A DNA stretch of 64,000 nt from Lasiosphaeria ovina (Eukaryota; Ascomycota; Sordariomycetes; Sordariales; Lasiosphaeriaceae). The notes under the pieces are model-generated. The model did not search any database. It saw nothing but the letters and a program-made list of their open reading frames with translations, and was not told where the DNA came from. Shown here piece by piece: positions 11,064 to 21,688 of this stretch. Made by a program: the position numbers and the translations under genes. Within the stretch, counting starts at the first letter, position 1. Every line of letters begins with the position of its first letter. The stretch is from positions 4,970,001-5,034,000 of the forward strand of contig JAULSN010000004.1 in NCBI GenBank assembly GCA_033439765.1, given 5' to 3'.

Positions 11064-14000
11064 ATGAACTTCGGACCGGTCATTCGGCTGGTGGCCGTTG
11101 CCTTGTTTGCCTTCTTTGGCGTCGTTTTTGGGGCCGGCAGCAGTGTTCTCGACCTCTCCGCGCAGAGATGGACGCTGTCTAGCCTGCCGCTGAACATTTC
11201 GGTTCGCGGCAGGGTGCCGTCCCACGTGCACCTGGACCTGTTTGAGGAGCGAGTCATTGGAGATCCGTAAGCCCCCGTCCTGGTAGGCAGATTCGGAACC
11301 GGTAGGGCTGATTCTTCACACACATAGCTACTATGGGCTGAACGATTTCAACTTGCGATGGATTGTATGGAATGACTGGAACTACACGACCAAGATTAGC
11401 GGACTGTGAGACCTCATATCACTTACCCAACGATTGTTGTTTACAGTCCCTGCGGCACACATCTGACCCCAGACAGGCAGCCAAGCAAGACGGCCAACAC
11501 GTTCCTGCTCTTCAACGGGCTCGACACGTTCAGCAACATCTCGCTCTGCGGGCAGCACGTCGCGGTCACGGACAACCAGTTCCGGCAGTACTTCTTCAAC
11601 GTAACAGACATCCTGACCAGCTGCAACAACAACAACAACAGCACATCACGGCCCGAGCTGAACGTGCTGTTCCCGAGCGTGCCCGTCACGGCGAACGGCA
11701 TCGCCAGCCAGCCGGGCCAGGAGACGTGGCCGCAGTACGTGCAGATCCTGTTCGAGTTCGCCAACCGGCACTTCGTGCGCAAGGAGCAGTCGGATTTCGG
11801 CTGGGACTGGGGCCCCGGGTTCGTGCCGACGGGGATATGGCAGAAGGCGTGGCTCGTGTCGCTCGAGCCCGGCGAGGTGCACATCCGCAACACGCTGCTC
11901 GACGTCTACCGCCTCGGACAGCTGCCGAACCTGCCGCCCGACCAGACGCAGAACTGGGTGCTCAACGCCAGCGTGGACGTCCTCAATGTCGTCCCGGCCG
12001 GCTCGTTCCTGAATTACACCATTGCGGACGCAGCGACGGAGGAGATAGTGAGCGCTGGCTCGCTGTCGAACACCACCAACTCCGGCGATGTCATTGGCGG
12101 GACCATAGTCCTCGACCAGGCGGCGTACAAGCTCTGGTGGCCGGCAGGCCTGGGCGAGCAGAACCTCTACACGGTCACCATTGACATCGTGTCGCCCTCT
12201 AACAAGATCTTGGCGTCCGTGTCCAAGAGAACCGGGTTCAGGACGATCTTGCTCGACATGGCCGAGGTGACAGACGACGAGATAGACCAGGGCATTGCTC
12301 CCGGCAGCCACTGTGAGCAGCACTGACACATACACACAACCCTCCGGGAACTGACAGACGGCAGGGAACTTTGAGATCAACGGCAACCCGTTCTACGTCA
12401 AAGGCAGCAACTTCATCCCGCCCGACGCGTTCTGGCCGCGCGTGACGCCCGCCAAGATCAAGCAGCTCTTCGCGGCCGCCGTCGACGGCAACCAGAACAT
12501 GCTGCGCGTGTGGGCCAGCGGGGCGTATTCGCCCGACTTCATGTACGACCTGGCCGACGAGATGGGGCTGCTGCTGTGGAGCGAGTTCGAGTTCGGCGAC
12601 GCGCTGTACCCGATCGCGCCAGACTTTCTGGAGAACTGCCGGCTCGAGGCCAACTACCAGGTGCGGCGGATCAACCACCACCCGTCGCTTGCGCTGTGGG
12701 CGGGTGGCAACGAGCTCGAGAACCTCGAGCTGGGGATCCTGGTCAACTACACGGCGGAAGATCAGTTCGAGCGGTACCGGGACGAGTACGAGATGCTGTT
12801 CCTCGAGACCCTGCTGCCGGCCGTGTTCGGCAACAGCCACAGCATCACGTACATGCCGTCCAGCACCAACAACGGGGCGACGCTCAACTTCAGCAGCCCG
12901 ATCCCGGTAAAGGAGAGGTACTTCAACCTCACCAGCGGCTCCATCTACGGCAACACGGACTACTACAACTACGTGGCGTCGCAGGCGTTCAACCTGTCGG
13001 CATATCCCGTGGGGCGTCTGTCGACCGAGTTCGGGTTCCATAGCATGCCGAGCGTGGCGAGCTGGCGCAACGTGCTGCCCGACGACGAGCTGCGCTTCAA
13101 CAGCACGACCGTCATGCTGCGCAACCACCACCCGCCGGCGCGGGGGCTCAACACGACCAACCTGTTCAACAGCTCCATCGGGCAGGGGGAGATGACCATA
13201 GCCGTGCAGCAGTACTACCCGGCGCCCAACAAGACGGACGCGGTCGGCAACTTCTCGGCGTGGAGCTGGTCCACCCAAGTCTTCCAGGCCGACTTCTACC
13301 GCAGCCAGATCCAGTTCTACCGCGTGGGCAGCGGGCAGCCGAACCGGCAGCTGGGGAGTCTGTACTGGCAGCTCGAAGATATCTGGCAGGCGCCGACGTG
13401 GGCCGGCATCGAGTACGAGGGCCGGTGGAAAGTGCTGCACAATGTTGCCAAGGACATCTACCAGCCGGTGGTCCTCGCGCCGCTGTGGAACGTGACGTCT
13501 GGTCTGCTGCAGGTGTACGCGGTGAGCGACTTGTGGACCGAGGTCACAGGCACGGCGACGATATCGTGGGTTGACTGGTCGGGCAATGTGTTGCCGGGAA
13601 TCGCGACGGAAGGCAACAACGTGACACTGCCTGGACGACCTCACACGGTGCCGTTCACTATTGGAGGACTCAATACCACGCTGCTGACGACTGTGAACAT
13701 CACATCGCAGTTTCCGCCGCCGCCCAACTCGACACAGTTGCTGCAGCAACCTGGTGCTGCCAGCGGGGTGAACAACGCCAGCAATGCCCTATTGGTCGCC
13801 ACGCTGACGGCAACCGGGACGCCTGTCAACACAAACGCGACCAAGACGTATACGCATACCAGCTACTGGACACCCACTCCCCTCAGCAGTGCGGCACTCG
13901 TAGACCCAGGCTTGGCTGTGAACTATGACAGGGTTAGAGACCAGTTTGTGGTCACGGCGAAGACGGGGACTAGCGTGTGGACGTGGCTGAGTGCCAGCCT

Positions 14001-14157
14001 GGACGACGACGTTGTTGTGAACTTTGATGTCAACGCGTTCCTGCTGCCGAAGGGCCATGCCAAGAGGGTCAACTACACGGTGCTGAGCGGCGGGACCGAA
14101 GGCTGGCGCGAGAGAGTGACGGTCCTCAGCATGTGGAACAACACGCTGGCTTCGTAG
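11064..14157 (+). CDS. Secreted GH2 beta-mannosidase, 979 aa
   Basis: Four exons (11064-11266, 11328-11405, 11447-12312, 12365-14157) close in phase. A signal peptide ([13 protein letters not shown]) targets it for secretion. The protein follows the GH2 beta-mannosidase plan: sugar-binding domain ([16 protein letters not shown]; the segment FGWDWGPGF), immunoglobulin-like domain ([13 protein letters not shown]), then the catalytic barrel with [21 protein letters not shown]. The acid/base Glu is in WAGGNE (Glu499) and the nucleophile in LSTEFGFHS (Glu604). Many NxS/T sequons support glycosylation. It removes terminal beta-1,4-mannose from manno-oligosaccharides. Length and motif order match fungal family-A (extracellular) enzymes, somewhat longer than average. 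A Dal5-type permease follows 358 bp downstream on the same strand. Confidence 0.95.
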
Positions 14158-14515
14158 CGCGTTCTGGCTACTGAGGTCACCCGTCTCGAAGTGCTGTAAT
14201 TATTAGCCTGTCTTGTTGAGTATATTCACGCTCTCAGATTCCTGAATATGGGCTGCACGGTCTCGAGTGTGTCTCGTACTTACTCTCCATCCCCGAGAGA
14301 CAACCCTCTTTCCACATTCCCGAGATCAACAACCGACTCTTAGCAAAGCTCGCTGCATCTTGGAACTCGGAGAAGGGTGCGGGGTAGGTGATTAGTGGGT
14401 CTCTGCAGGCGGTCCGCCGTGCCCTGGAAGATAGCGGCTTCTACCGAGAGATAAGCCGGTTGACATCCGTCCGACAACAACTCCAATCGGCTCTGTAGCA
14501 CGGCTGTCGCTCACG
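14158..14515. other. Intergenic between mannosidase and permease
   Basis: Contains the mannosidase 3' flank and the permease promoter/leader; nothing further is recognisable. Confidence 0.5.
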
Positions 14516-16165
14516 ATGAGGAGGCAATGGCAGAGGCTTTGCGCTCTAGACAGCTCTCGAGAAGACAGTTCTGTCGAGAGCGCCGGTCCCAGTTCGGTGA
14601 CAGGCGACGAGCAAGGTGGCAGGGCAGATGGTGCCAGCGACAGCGAAGCGATGACGCAAGGGGTGCTGCGCAAGATTGACAGGCGCCTGATCCCCCTTTT
14701 GTTCGTCACGTACATGCTGAACTTCATGGACAAGACCATTCTCTCCAGCGCGTCCGTGTTTGGGCTGCCAGAGGATACGGTACGCAGCCACTGGCCACTG
14801 GCCACAATATGCATCGGGCCTCGCTGACCAGACGGCCAGGGTCTGCAAGGCCAGCAATACAGCTGGGTCTCGTCCATATTCTACTTCGGCTACTTGGCCT
14901 GGTCGTACCCGACGACGCTGCTCATCGCACGCCTTCCGCCCGCCAAGTACATGGGCGGTAACACGCTGTTCTGGGGAGCCGTGGTGGCACTGACTGCGGC
15001 GTGCACAAATTATGGCGGTCTGCTCTCGGTCCGCTTCTTGCTGGGCGTGGCTGAGGCGACCGTCACACCCACTTTTGTGTTCATGACGTCGACTTGGTAC
15101 ACCCGAGACGAGATGCCTGTCCGCACCGGCATCTGGTTCTCGGGAAATTCCTTTGGCGGCATGGTGGCGAGCCTTCTCGCTTTCGGTATCGGCCACATAC
15201 ACGACAGTGTCGGCCCGTGGCGGTGGATGTTTATCATCCTCGGCGGGGCCACGTTCCTTTGGGCCTTTGTCCTGCTGAGGTTGCTTCCCGACTCCATCTC
15301 GTCTGCCAGCTTCCTCACCCCGGCGGAGCGCCAGTTCGCCAGCGACCGGGCTGTCGTTGCCGGCACTGGCCGCACCGAGCAGACGCGATGGCGCCGAGAG
15401 CAGGTCGTGGAATGCCTGGTAGACCCCAAGACGTGGTTCTTGCTGGCCCTCGAGCTGCTGACGCAGATTCCCAACGGGGGTACGCAGAACTTTGCAAACC
15501 TCGTCATTAAATCCTTCGGCTTCAGCAGCCTGCAGTCGACGCTCATCAACATCCCGTACTCGATGCTCTCGGCCGCCGCCATCGCCGGGACGGGGTACCT
15601 CGCAGGCCGATACCGCCAGGCCAACTGCCTGCTGCTCGTAGCGGCGGTCCTGCCCTGCGTGGTGGGCAGCGCCCTGATCTACGCACGCGACAGCACGTCC
15701 CGGGGAGTGCAGATGCTCGGGTACTTCCTGCTCTCGACGGGGCCGGCTGCCATGCCGCTTGCCTTGTCACTTGTGCAGGTCAACTACCGTGGCGTGACCA
15801 AGAAGATGACGGTGACGGCATTGCTGTTCGTGGCGTACTGCGCAGGCAACATCGCGGGCCCCCAGTTCTTCCGCAGCAGCGAAGCCCCATTGTACGCGAC
15901 CGCGTTCCGGACCATAATGGTGTGCTATGCTCTCGTTGTCGGCTTGGCTCTGGGCCTGCGCGTCTATCTCAAATGGGCGAACGCGAGGAGGGCGGGCGAG
16001 GAGGGCTTCGTGGGCAGCGCTGGCGTTGCGGGTGCTGTTGCGGGGGGAAAGGATTTGGACATCGGCCGGAGTGTGGCTGCCATTGTCGCGCAGGCTGAGC
16101 CGAGTTCTCAGGATTACGAGGATGTGACGGATTGGAAAACGGCCGGGTTCAGGTACAGATATTAG
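14516..16165 (+). CDS. MFS permease, allantoate/Dal5-like, 529 aa
   Basis: Two exons (14516-14779 and 14840-16165) join in phase 0. After a polar N-terminus the protein reads RKIDRRLIPLLFVTYMLNFMDK, the first membrane helix of the anion:cation symporter (Dal5/TNA1) family. Other family hallmarks follow: SWVSSIFYFGYLAWSYP, LLSVRFLLGVAEATVTP, WYTRDEMPVRTGIWFSGNS and GPWRWMFIILGG. About twelve hydrophobic segments are visible. Family members carry allantoate, nicotinate, vitamins or small organic anions; the substrate here cannot be read from sequence. The C-terminus is cytoplasmic and acidic. No lesion was seen. Confidence 0.93.
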
Positions 16166-17509
16166 GGGCAAGATGGAACTGTCAACCTCCAGGAGCTTCC
16201 GTGTTCTAGCGGAAATTGTAAAGTGACGGAATTAAAGCATTCGCATTCCACGTTCCACCTCGCGATCTAGACGTTCCAGGTAGTGGGCCCATCCCATTAG
16301 CACCCCACAGTTACCTTTGAGGCGCTCCTTCCAGTCAGGACGGGAGCCGTCCCAATGGTTCAGGGCGCCACGCCTCCGTGCTACCTCCACTAAATCCAAT
16401 TTCTTGGTGACCCCGCTCCTTTATTATGCTCGAAATCTTCACCAAACCTACCGTTTAGTTCCGAGATTCGAGATGGGTCAAGAGCACGATTTCGGCCTCC
16501 GCTGCTCGATGTAAAGGATGCCCTGAGTATTGCGGACAATGGAGATAACGCTGGCAATGCCATGACGAATTTGAAGTCTTTCTCTTGTCCTTGCCCTCCA
16601 GGAATCCGGGTGGGTTAAACAACAGGGATGGTTGCACCAAGCTTCAACTCCTTTGCACAAGCTGCCTTGGCAAAGATGGAGTGGGCTGTGCCAGATCCAG
16701 TCCCAGGTCTCCCCAGATTCCGATCGCCGTCGGCGGACTTGGCTCTGCGATCGTGCCGGTTTTTGCTTCCAGGTTGCAGCTGCCCAGGATGGAATTGGTG
16801 CTGTTTCCCCAAGCTGTTTACACGTTTGTTGCTGGCTGCAAGTCCTTCAGCAGCAGCACACCGTGAAAAGAGGCAATCCCAGGGCCTAATTAGTTCAGCA
16901 AGTGCGTGTAAACTTGGAAAAATTGAGGATCGCCGATCGGACGGAAAGAACCTCCCCTTTATGTCGTAAATATATCTCGCCGTTGTTCCAACCCACCTCC
17001 GGTTCTCTTCAAATCCCCAAAGCCAGAGCTGAAAACTCGAAGCGGAACAACCGCGGCCTGCTTGCCACGATTCGTATCTGAGAAGCCTGCCTGCGGAGAA
17101 GCACGCCAGGAGAATATCCACCCGCCCACTCCTTAGCGGCGCCGTGGTAAATTGACGTGCCTGGTTCTCCCCCCTTGTTCCTGGGCAAGCCGCTCCCGGC
17201 GGGTGGCGCTAGATGGCGCTATCGACATCGTGAATGGAGCCAGGGGGTGGTAGTGCGGCTGTGTCCAAGAACCGACCGCGCCAGACCGGCGATCTCTTCT
17301 GCCCTGCCCTGGTGATGTGACCCCCCCCCCCCCGCCGGGTGGATGCCGGGAGCAGGAATAATCAGGGGTTTGGTATGTAGTCGCTGTTTTCCCGTCGCAT
17401 TGTTGTCTTTGGCTTTACCTCGTCGCTTTTCCCTCTTTCAGCTTTCTTGGGAGCCAACCCAGTCACTCGTTTTTTGTTGGTCTTGTCTTTCTGTCGCTCT
17501 TTCAACAAC
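16166..17509. other. Intergenic, upstream of the secreted protein gene
   Basis: No supported gene. It holds a run of 13 cytosines at about 17321-17333 and a pyrimidine-rich leader (about 17385-17505) just before the next start codon. The frame is also open further upstream from 17343, but that extension would bury the signal peptide. Confidence 0.5.
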
Positions 17510-19010
17510 ATGGTCTTCACCAGGAAAAGGCAGGGCGCGTTGGCGCTGCTGCAGGCTGTTGCACTGTTTGCAATCTCGGGCGTGGCTGCCAGAAGTTCCC
17601 GATGCCGCCCGGCTTGTTCCCCGGATGACTCCGTCGTCGCCCTCCTCGGTTCCAATGACGGCTCGCTCTCCTTCTGCAGCGAGTTCCTCGCCCTCCCGGC
17701 GTCTACAGTCAGCGCCACTGTCACGCCTACCGTGTAAGTCAGGTGTCTATTGTCTAGACAGCCAATCCGCGAGTTCGGCGCGAGCACTAGAGTCTGACAC
17801 CGAATTGTTGTTGCATGCCGGCAGTGTGACGACCCTGACCGAGACGAGCTATGTGACCGAGGCCGTCACCGAGACCGACGCCACAACCACCGTCACTGTT
17901 CCGGCCCCGACTGTCCCAGTCGCGACCTTTAGTCCCGTCAAGCGTGGACAGACTGCCCAGCAGTCCGTCGCCTATCCGACCTGGCTGCCCGCCACGTATC
18001 TCGAGCGGCGCGTGTCGTCGGCCTGCGCGTGCCTTAGCGTTCCCCTATCGGTGACCACCAGCACCGCAACCGCCGACGAGGCCGCAACGCAGACCGAGCC
18101 GGCCACCGTCACCGAGACGACGACGACGACGCTGCACGCGACAGCCACGGCCACGGCGACGGCGGCGCCCCTCGCCGTCAAGCGCAGCGCCAAGATCGAG
18201 ATCCTGCGCAAGTCCACGCTGGATAACGTGGGGTGGCTGTACTACAGTGCGGGGCCCGCGATCGGCACCGCGGCGCAGGCCGTCGCCGTCAGCTTCACGC
18301 TCGACGCCGACGCGACGGCCGGCTCGCAGGTCCGCATCACCATGGACGGCTTTGCGCCCTTGGCGCTGGGCTTCGTCAAGGACAGCAACGCGGCGAACAT
18401 CGTCGAGCTCGAGAATGGATAGTTCGTCGTCACTGCTGACCCTCTCTGTCTTGATCGTTCTGGTCTCGCTAACGACATCATCAGTGGTTCCGTCGCGAAC
18501 ATCGAGCCCAGTATGTAACCCCATTCGCGCCCCAAGCCTGTTGATGTCAAATGGGGCGTTTATCCTTGTTGTTGTTGCTGTTCTTGCTGACCGTTCCATT
18601 AGCTCCGCCCGGGTCTCCCCCCGTCTACGTGACGCCGACCAGCAAACGCGAGTCTGATATTGTGAGTCCATTTCCCATCTTCTTCACTCGGGTCAGTACG
18701 CTAATGTTTCGCTGCGCAGTGGACCGTTGACACTATAACCAGAATGATCGGCTGGAACTGGATCACCACGAGCGGAGCCCGTACGTCTTTTTTTCCCCTC
18801 TCCTCATCCTTGTTTCCCTTTTGGTTACTCTCTTCGTGTAAAAATGACCCCCACAGCTGATATGCCGAGCAACTTCAAGCCGCCACCATCCATCTTTACC
18901 GTGTCGGTGGCCGTCTCTACCCCGTCGGAAATGTTGCTGCGTTCAATTCAGCCACGGGCGGCGGGAGCTCGACCAATTACGAGGTCTTGCTGCGCTTCAG
19001 CTTGGTGTAA
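17510..19010 (+). CDS. Secreted Ser/Thr-rich protein with dibasic sites, 365 aa
   Basis: Six exons close in phase: 17510-17733, 17825-18421, 18485-18510, 18603-18661, 18720-18780 and 18880-19010. The start at 17510 gives a good signal peptide (ALALLQAVALFAISGVAA). A Thr/Val/Glu-rich stretch with repeated TVTET/VTE units (about residues 78-105 and 160-180) suggests dense O-glycosylation. A folded C-terminal part begins near LDNVGWLYYSAG and continues through ITMDGFAPLALGFV to LYRVGGRLYPVG. Lys-Arg pairs occur in SPVKRGQ, LAVKRSAK and TSKRESD, possible Kex2 sites between segments. The family is unknown to me. The 26-nt third exon and the last acceptor (TTCAAG) are inferred from phase and are the weakest points. 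Confidence 0.6.
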
Positions 19011-19281
19011 CAGCCCCGAGGGGTCTTTAGTTGTTGTGTACGGATGGATAGATGCCCTGGTGCTTAGGCATCTAGGCATTGAGATTGTTAGTTTGAGTCT
19101 TGATCAAATTCACTGTCTGCTGAAGGCCGACTGGCTGCCAAATCTGTAACAGGAGCCCGAGTACGACATTGCTAAAGGCACTTGTTATAATCATTGGAGC
19201 TGAATTCAAATGCCACGAGTCTGGGTTTTCATCCCGGCCACTAAGTCTTACCATCGTCTCTATGCGCCTCGTGTCCCTCCC

Positions 19282-21334
19282 TCATTCGTCAGTTGTTTCC
19301 AGGGTATCCCTTCTCGCGAGTTGAAACGACCCGGTCTTGGCACCGTCCCCCTTCTGCCGCTTCGCCCTGATTCTAGTGAGGCTGTTCTCGAACTCCCGCC
19401 TGGACGCGAGAACCGTCTCGACGTGCGCGACGGCCAGCTTGACGTTGTTGAAGCGCGCCAGCGTCCGGGCCGTGCTCACGCAGTTGGCGATCTCTCTCCC
19501 GTTCAGCTCGTCGCGCAGGAACTGGTCGACGTCCTCTTCAATGTCAATCTCGCTGTCCCCGGGGGCAACGGCGCCGAGGTACTGGGACCAGATGCGGCGG
19601 CGCATGTCGATAGTGGGCGGCAGGTACTCGAGGGCCAGGTGGATGCGCGACTTCATGGCCTTGTCGAACACGACGACGCGGTTCGACGTCAGGAACACGA
19701 TGCCCGAGAAGTACTCCAGGTGCTTGAGGAACACGGCCACGAGCGCGTTGTGCTCCGTGGCCACGCCCGCCGCCTCGGACCGCCCCTCCAGAAACACATC
19801 AGCCTCGTCGAGCAGAACTACGGCCTTCCAGATGGTCGCGTACTGCAGCACCTGCTTCAGCCGCCGCTCAAAGCGCGACGGGATGTCATCCCGGTTTAGC
19901 TCCCCTATTGTGGCCGTAAGTAACGCCCGCTTGGTCGCCTCGGCAGCAGATTCTGGGTAGAGGTTCGGCGAGTGTTAGTTAGCATTAAGAAAGGCAATGA
20001 GTTTTTGGAGGCATCTCAAGACATTCGCTTACCTGCAGTCAGGGTCTTGCCGCTCCCCGGGCTGCCGTGGAGGAGCATCACGAGGCCTTTCCCCTTTTGC
20101 TTCGCCTCGTCTCGCGCCTGGTCCTTGAAGTCGTGGCACAGCACTAGCGCTTTGAGCAGCGACTTGCGCTCCTGCGACAGAACCATCGTGTCCAGGGCGG
20201 ATTCGTTCCAGCTGATCTCGGAAATGCCATCAATGTAGAACCGGCACCAGTCTTTCAGAGCGAGAGAATAGCCATACAGGTACGGCGGGCACAGCATGCG
20301 CTCTGACCTGCTGTGCGCATCGTTCGCGCTCACCGAAACGCCTTCGAAGTAGTTTTCCTCCTTGAACGTCTTTTGGTCGAGAACAATGCGCCCAGTCTCC
20401 TAATACCAAGGATTAGTAAATTTTCAGACCGGACAAGACGATACTGATTGACGGCAAGATTTCTCGTACGAACCGTATAGGGCAGCCAGACACCTGCAAA
20501 GCTTTCCATATCCGGGTCATAAAACCCATAGGGAGGGTCTTTGAGATATCTGGCAAGGCCGTTGTATGCCTTCACCAGGATTCCGTTCATCGCGAGGTAC
20601 CGTTCGCCTCTTTCGGCAAGCTGATCCTGCAGCGCCTCCCCATCCGGGTACCAGTCCAACGGATATACGGGCAGACTGGTGATACCGCAGGGATTTTCGG
20701 CAGCAAACAAGCGCTTCTGCCGAATCTGGAAGACGCGGGTGGTTTGGCCGTGGCTTTGCCCGTCGTAGTCGGTGTATCTGCAGTGAACCTCGACGTACTT
20801 GCCTATGCGGGTGCTCTCTTCGTAGGCCGTTTTCTCCAAGCGCAATATCCATTGGTGTCCATCCACCTCGGCATAGACTAAGGACCCCGGCCGGAAGATT
20901 GTCCACAGGGTAGAGAAGCCGATAGAGCCGGCCTTCAGCATCGACTCGACGCGCTCTTTGCTCGGGCCCAGGTCGGCTTGCATGAAGCCGAGTAGGAGCT
21001 TCAGGTGCATGCGCGCCTCGTCACTCAGATCGTCTCTCTCCGCGGCAGCATGCAGCTCGTCCCAGTAGTGGAACAACAGCTGGAAGGGCGACTCCATTTG
21101 GAAGGCAACATTGAAGTCGGCGGGGACGGCTGGGTAGTACTTGACCGTGGACCGCAGGATGGAGAGCAGATGTGGAGAGTTGATCTGTAGCGTGGCCTTC
21201 TCTAGCGTGTTCTTGTCGTCAAACGTTCTCTCAAGCACCAGCGCGTATGCGCCATTGGTGTCAGCCGCCAGGTTCTTCAGGCCATACTTGACGTCGGTCC
21301 CCTTCTTACGGACAGTGCGGGGCCCTTGGACCAT
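19282..21334 (-). CDS. AAA+ ATPase, fungal DUF7025-type, 632 aa
   Basis: Three exons (20474-21334, 20033-20399, 19282-19952) close in phase. The N-terminal half (about residues 1-290) is the conserved region found ahead of many filamentous-fungal AAA ATPases, with FHYWDEL, the barrel-like block LWTIFRPGSLVYAEVDG and a GVWLPYT end. The ATPase core follows: Walker A GSPGSGKT (about 399-406), Walker B VVLLDEADVFLE, sensor 1 FLTSNR and the arginine-finger region KSRIHLALEY. A lid with NGREIANCVSTARTLA follows. It resembles the AAA module of the BCS1/katanin-like group, but there is no transmembrane segment. Its substrate is unknown. It is transcribed divergently from the NACHT gene 354 bp away. 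Confidence 0.9.
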
Positions 21335-21688
21335 TGGGCTACTATCTCTGCCTTACCAAGTTCGAGCATGCATTAACTGCTATTGGTAAGCGCTTGTGCA
21401 TGAAAATGGCCCCCACGGGCATGTCGTGGTGAGCTGCGAGTGGCTGCCGCCCTTGGCGGCGGCCTCTGCCGGGTCTGCCTTAGTGCCTATGGATGCGGGG
21501 GCTGCGCCGCAAATCCCGCTGTCGTAAGAGCCCGAGCACTTTATGCAGTCACATGTTGTCAGCGTTCACCTCAGTGTCAAAAGTCGAAGGCCTGGAGTTT
21601 TCTTCCTTACTTACCTAACCCGGTTTCACGAGTCGCGACTCACTGCTCGATATACACACCCGGTGCCCGCGTGAGACACCAGGCCGAC
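21335..21688. promoter_or_regulatory. Shared divergent promoter of AAA+ and NACHT genes
   Basis: The 354 bp between the two divergent start codons must hold both promoters. I see no clear TATA box or repeated operator. Assignment as a bidirectional promoter follows from position alone. Confidence 0.45.

Noticed and set aside
10323..11231. 302-codon leftward frame upstream of the beta-mannosidase
   Set aside because: Arg/Thr/Pro-rich with no domain, and it overlaps the first exon of a well-supported gene on the other strand. I looked for a Zn2Cys6 cluster and found none.
12238..13749. 503-codon open frame antisense to the beta-mannosidase
   Set aside because: Arg/Val/His-rich shadow of a GC-rich gene; no motif, while the sense strand has complete GH2 catalytic motifs.
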